Assembly (NCBI RefSeq): GCF_037975245.1 | Contig: NC_092574.1 | Coordinates: 10,629,213-10,693,212, forward strand | Length of the DNA stretch: 64,000 nucleotides | Origin: Apostichopus japonicus | Taxonomy: Eukaryota; Echinodermata; Holothuroidea; Aspidochirotida; Stichopodidae | Direction of reading: 5' to 3' | Shown here: one piece after another, positions 59,741-64,000 of the stretch | How positions within the stretch are numbered: the first letter of the stretch is position 1 | Layout: each line of letters starts with the position of its first letter | Notes under the pieces: model-generated | Seen by the model: only the letters and a program-made list of their open reading frames with translations | Told to the model about the DNA's origin: nothing | Databases searched by the model: none | Position numbers and translations under genes: made by a program

Positions 59741-60893
59741 TCTCAAGAACTTAATAAGAACTAAATCCATCTACGTAGCAAACAATGAAAATTCTTCAAT
59801 ATAAATTCAACTAATTGACAGCGATAATCTATACAAAAAAATACTTATCATTCGCATTGTAGGACCTAACATTATATGAGTACCAGTGTAGCTTGTGGGG
59901 TACAAAACTTAAATGTCATATATATACCTTAAAAACAATGCAACTAATGGCAGCCTAAAGTAGATGCCTTCATTGCTATGAGTAGCCAACAATATTTTTT
60001 ACAGTGCTTGATATACTGGATAATAAATATTAACTTGTTGATTTTGTACTCTGGTCATGTTGTATGAGTGCCAGGATACCTTGTGGGGTACAGACAGTTA
60101 AATTACAATTTGTCGTACTGTACTCTGGTCATGTGGTATGAGTGCCAGGATACCTTGTGGGGTACAGACAGTTAAATTACAATTTGTCTCTCAAGAACTT
60201 AATAAGAACTAAATCCATCTACCTAACAAACAATGAAAATTCTTCAATATAAATTCAATTAATTGACAGCGATAATCTATACAAAAAAATACTTATCATT
60301 CGCATTGTAGGACCTAACATTATATGAGTACCAGTGAAGCTTGTGGGGTACAAAACTTAAATGTCATATATATATACCTTAAAAACAATGCAACTAATGG
60401 CAGCCTAAAGTAGATGCCTTAATTGCTATGAGTAGCCAACAATATTTTTTACAGTGCTTGATATACTGGATAATAAATATCAACTTGTTGATACTGTACT
60501 CTGGTCATGTTGTATGAGTGCCAGGATACCTTGTGGGGTACAGACAGTTAAATTACAATATGTCTCTCAAGAACTTAATAAGAACTAAATCCATCTACCT
60601 AGCAAACAATGGAAATTCTTCAATATAAATTCATCTAATTGACAGCGATAATCTATACAAAAAAATACTTATCATTCGCATTGTAGGACCTAACATTACA
60701 GTATATGAGTACCAGTGTAGCTTGTGGGGTACAAAACTTAAATGTCATATAAATATACCTTAAAAACAATGCAACTAAATGGCAGCCTAAAGTAGATGCC
60801 TTCATTGCTATGAGTAGCCAACAATATTTTTTACAGTGCTTGATATACTGGACAATAAATATTAACTTGTTGATTTTGTACTCTGGTCATGTT

Positions 60894-61464
60894 GTATGAG
60901 TGCCAGGATACCTTGTGGGGTACAGACAGTTAAATTACAATTTGTCGTACTGTACTCTGGTCATGTGGTATGAGTACCAGGATACCTTGTGGGGTACAGA
61001 CATTTAAATTACAATTTGTTGTACTATACTCTGGTCATGTGGTATGAGTGCCAGGATACCTTGTGGGGTACAGACAGTTAAATTACAATTTGTCGTACTG
61101 TACTCTGGTCATGTGGTATGAGTACCAGGATACCTTGTGGGGTACAGACATTTAAATTACAATTTGTTGTACTATACTCTGGTCATGTGGTATGAGTGCC
61201 AGGATACCTTGTGGGGTACAGACAGTTAAATTACAATTTGTCGTACTGTACTCTGGTCATGTGGTATGAGTACCAGGATACCTTGTGGGGTACAGACATT
61301 TAAATTACAATTTGTTGTACTATACTCTGGTCATGTGGTATGAGTGCCAGGATACCTTGTGGGGTACAGACAGTTAAATTACAATTTGTCGTACTGTACT
61401 CTGGTCTTGTGGTATGAGTGCTAGGATACCTTGTGGGGTACAGACAGTTAAATTACAATTTGTC
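60894..61464. repeat. 74-bp sub-repeat run, 8 units
   Basis: Boxes run from 60894 to 61412, 518 bases or seven exact steps. Forms GTGCC and GTACC alternate strictly, then a GTGCTAGG terminal unit. Confidence 0.95.
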
Positions 61465-64000
61465 TCTCAAGAACTTAATAAGAACTAAATCCATCTACCT
61501 AGCAAACAATGAAAATTCTTAAATATAAATTCAACTAATTGACAGCGATAATCTATACAAAAAAATACTTATCATTCGCATTGTAGGACCTAACATTATA
61601 TGAGTACCAGTGTAGCTTGTGGGGTACAAAACTTAAATGTCATATATATATATACCTTAAAAACAATGCAACTAATGGGAGCCTAAAGTAGATGCCTTCA
61701 TTGCTATGAGTAGCCAACAATATTTTTTACAGTGCTTGATATACTGGATAATAAATATTAACTTGTTGATTTTGTACTCTGGTCATGTTGTATGAGTGCC
61801 AGGATACCTTGTGGGGTACAGACATTGAAATTAAATTACAATATGTCTCTCAAGAACTTAATAAGAACTAAATCCATCTACCTAGCAAACAATGGAAATT
61901 CTTCAATATAAATTCAATTAATTGACAGCGATAATCTATACAAAAAAATACTTATCATTCGCATTGTAGGACCTAACATTATATGAGTACCAGTGTAGCT
62001 TGTGGGGTACAAAACTTAAATGTCATATATATACCTTAAAAACAATGCAACTAAATGGCAGCCTAAAGTAGATGCCTTCATTGCTATGAGTAGCCAACAA
62101 TATTTTTTACAGTGCTTGATATACTGGATAATAAATATTAAATTGTAGATTTTGTACTCTGGTCATGTTGTATGAGTGCCAGGATACCTTGTGGGGTACA
62201 GACAGTTAAATTACAATTTGTCGTACTGTACTCTGGTCATTTGGTATGAGTGCTAGGATACCTTGTGGGGTACAGACAGTTCAATTACAATTTGTCTCTC
62301 AAGAACTTAATAAGAACTAAATCCATCTACCTAGCAAACAATGAAAATTCTTCAATATAAATTCAACTAATTGACAGCGATAATCTATACAAAAAAATAC
62401 TTATCATTCGCATTGTAGGACCTAACATTACATGAGTACCAGTGTAGCTTGTGGGGTACAAAACTTAAATGTCATATATATATACCTTAAAAACAATGCA
62501 ACTAATGGCAGCCTAAAGTAGATGCCTTCACTGCTATGAGTAGCCAACAATATTTTTTACAGTGCTTGATATACTGGATAATAAATATCAACTTGTTGAT
62601 ACTGTACTCTGGTCATGTTGTATGAGTGCCAGGATACCTTGTGGGGTACAGACATTGAAATTAAATTACAATATGTCTCTCAAGAACTTAATAAGAACTA
62701 AATCCATCTACCTAGCAAACAATGGAAATTCTTCAATATAAATTAATCTAATTGACAGCGATAATCTATACAAAAAAATACTTATCATTCGCATTGTAGG
62801 ACCTAACATTACAGTATATGAGTACCAGTGTAGCTTGTGGGGTACAAAACTTAAATGTCATATAAATATACCTTAAAAACAATGCAACTAAATGGCAGCC
62901 TAAAGTAGATGCCTTCATTGCTATGAGTAGCCAACAATATTTTTTACAGTGCTTGATATACTGGATAATAAATATTAACTTGTTGATTTTGTACTCTGGT
63001 CATGTTGTATGAGTGCCAGGATACCTTGTGGGGTACAGACAGTTAAAGTACAATTTTGTCGTACTGTACTCTGGTCATGTGGTATGAGTGCCAGGATACC
63101 TTGTGGGGTACAGACAGTTAAATTACAATTTGTCTCTCAAGAACTTAATAAGAACTAAATCCATCTACCTAGCAAACAATGAAAATTCTTCAATATAAAT
63201 TCATCTAATTGACAGCGATAATCTATACAAAAAAATACTTATCATTCGCATTGTAGGACCTAACATTATATGAGTACCAGTGTAGCTTGTGGGGTACAAA
63301 ACTTAAATGTCATATAAATATACCTTAAAAACAAAGCAACTAAATGGTAGCCTAAAGTAGATGCCTTCATTGCTATGAGTAGCCAACAATAGTTTTGGCA
63401 GTGCTTTATATACAGGATAATGAAAATTCACCTACTGATGCTGTATTCTGGTCATGTGGTATGAGTGCCAGGATACCTTGTGGGGTACAGACAGTTAAAT
63501 TACAATTACAATATGTCTCTCAAGAACTTAATTAGAAATAAATCCATCTACCTAGCAAACAATGCAAACTCTTTAATATAAATATATCTAATTGACAGCG
63601 ATAATCTGTACAGAATAAAACTCATCATTCGCATTGTAGGACCTAACATTATATGAGTACCAGTGTAGCTTGTGGGGTACAAAACTTAAATGTCATATAA
63701 ATATACCTGAAAAACAATCCAACTAATGGCAGCCTAAAGTAGATGCCTTCATTGCTATGAGTAGCCAACAATATTTTTTACAGTGCTTGATATACTGGAT
63801 AATAAATATTAACTTGTTGATACTGTACTCTGGTCATGTTGTATAAGTACCAGGATACCTTGTGGGATACAGACATTGAAATTAAATTACAATATGTCTC
63901 TCAAGAACTTAATAAGAACTAAATCCACTTACCTAGCAAACAATGGAAATTCTTCAATATAAATTCATCTAATTGACAGCGATAATCTATACAAAAAAAT

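Larger units (their letters stand above)
30688..64000. repeat. ~380-bp satellite DNA array, over 33 kb, roughly 80 monomers, open to the right
   Basis: Monomers start at CATTGTAGGACCTAACATTA; four consecutive starts at 36351, 36739, 37120, 37503 and 37879 give lengths 388, 381, 383 and 376. Each monomer has two related boxes of the form TATGAGTRCCAG...CTTGTGGGGTACA, about 191 bases apart (for example 36376, 36567, 36759). The middle part comes in at least three versions: A (GTAGCCAACAATATTTTTTA), B (AGAAGCCAACAATAACTTTG) and C (GCCAACAATAGTTTTGGCAG). Copies at the left edge are more diverged and use CCTTAATGCATCTAAGTGG where inner copies use CCTTAAAAACAATGCAACTA. No gene is present; recurring 63-codon frames merely track repeat copies. 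Confidence 0.97.

Overview
This is a 64 kb AT-rich, repeat-dominated piece of animal nuclear DNA. Only one gene can be supported: the 3' part of a FES/FER-family non-receptor tyrosine kinase on the minus strand, seven exons between 22424 and 4064. The gene has introns, the DNA transposon and SINE types are those seen in animals, and the kinase resembles the single FES/FER gene of invertebrates. An invertebrate metazoan is therefore most likely. An echinoderm or other deuterostome would fit, but I cannot prove it.

Layout: 1-1245 is a GGTCA-rich interspersed/tandem repeat. 1246-4063 is mostly featureless 3' flank with a CA microsatellite, a perfect hairpin and a 65-bp tandem repeat. 4064-22424 is the kinase gene: SH2 domain on two exons, kinase domain on five to six. 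One intron of 13.9 kb (4867-18749) is filled with a ~290-bp repeat family in two opposed arrays (5430-8225 forward, 8890-14475 inverted), a ten-copy 339-bp tandem array built from a tRNA-derived SINE (14985-18395), and a hAT-like MITE lying 22 bp beyond a splice donor. 22633-22985 is a 21-bp minisatellite with an E-box in every unit. 24144-29739 is a transposon cluster: a piggyBac-like MITE, a hAT-like element with a perfect 8-bp target duplication, and a long inverted-repeat element that itself carries a nested hAT-like element.

30688-64000 (continuing past the window) is a large satellite array. The monomer is ~380 bp and holds two related boxes ~191 bp apart. There are at least three monomer subtypes, kilobase-scale higher-order duplications, and internal runs of an exact 74-bp sub-repeat that alternates as 148-bp dimers and ends in a diagnostic terminal unit.

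The most notable coding observation is that the kinase reading frame is broken twice while splice sites and catalytic residues are otherwise kept. There is a +1 frameshift in the glycine-rich loop and a TAG exactly where the activation-loop autophosphorylation tyrosine is expected. This may be a young pseudogene, a kinase-dead or truncated product, or assembly error. No F-BAR or other N-terminal exons were found, so the 5' part of the gene is either beyond the satellite array (which would then be intronic) or missing.
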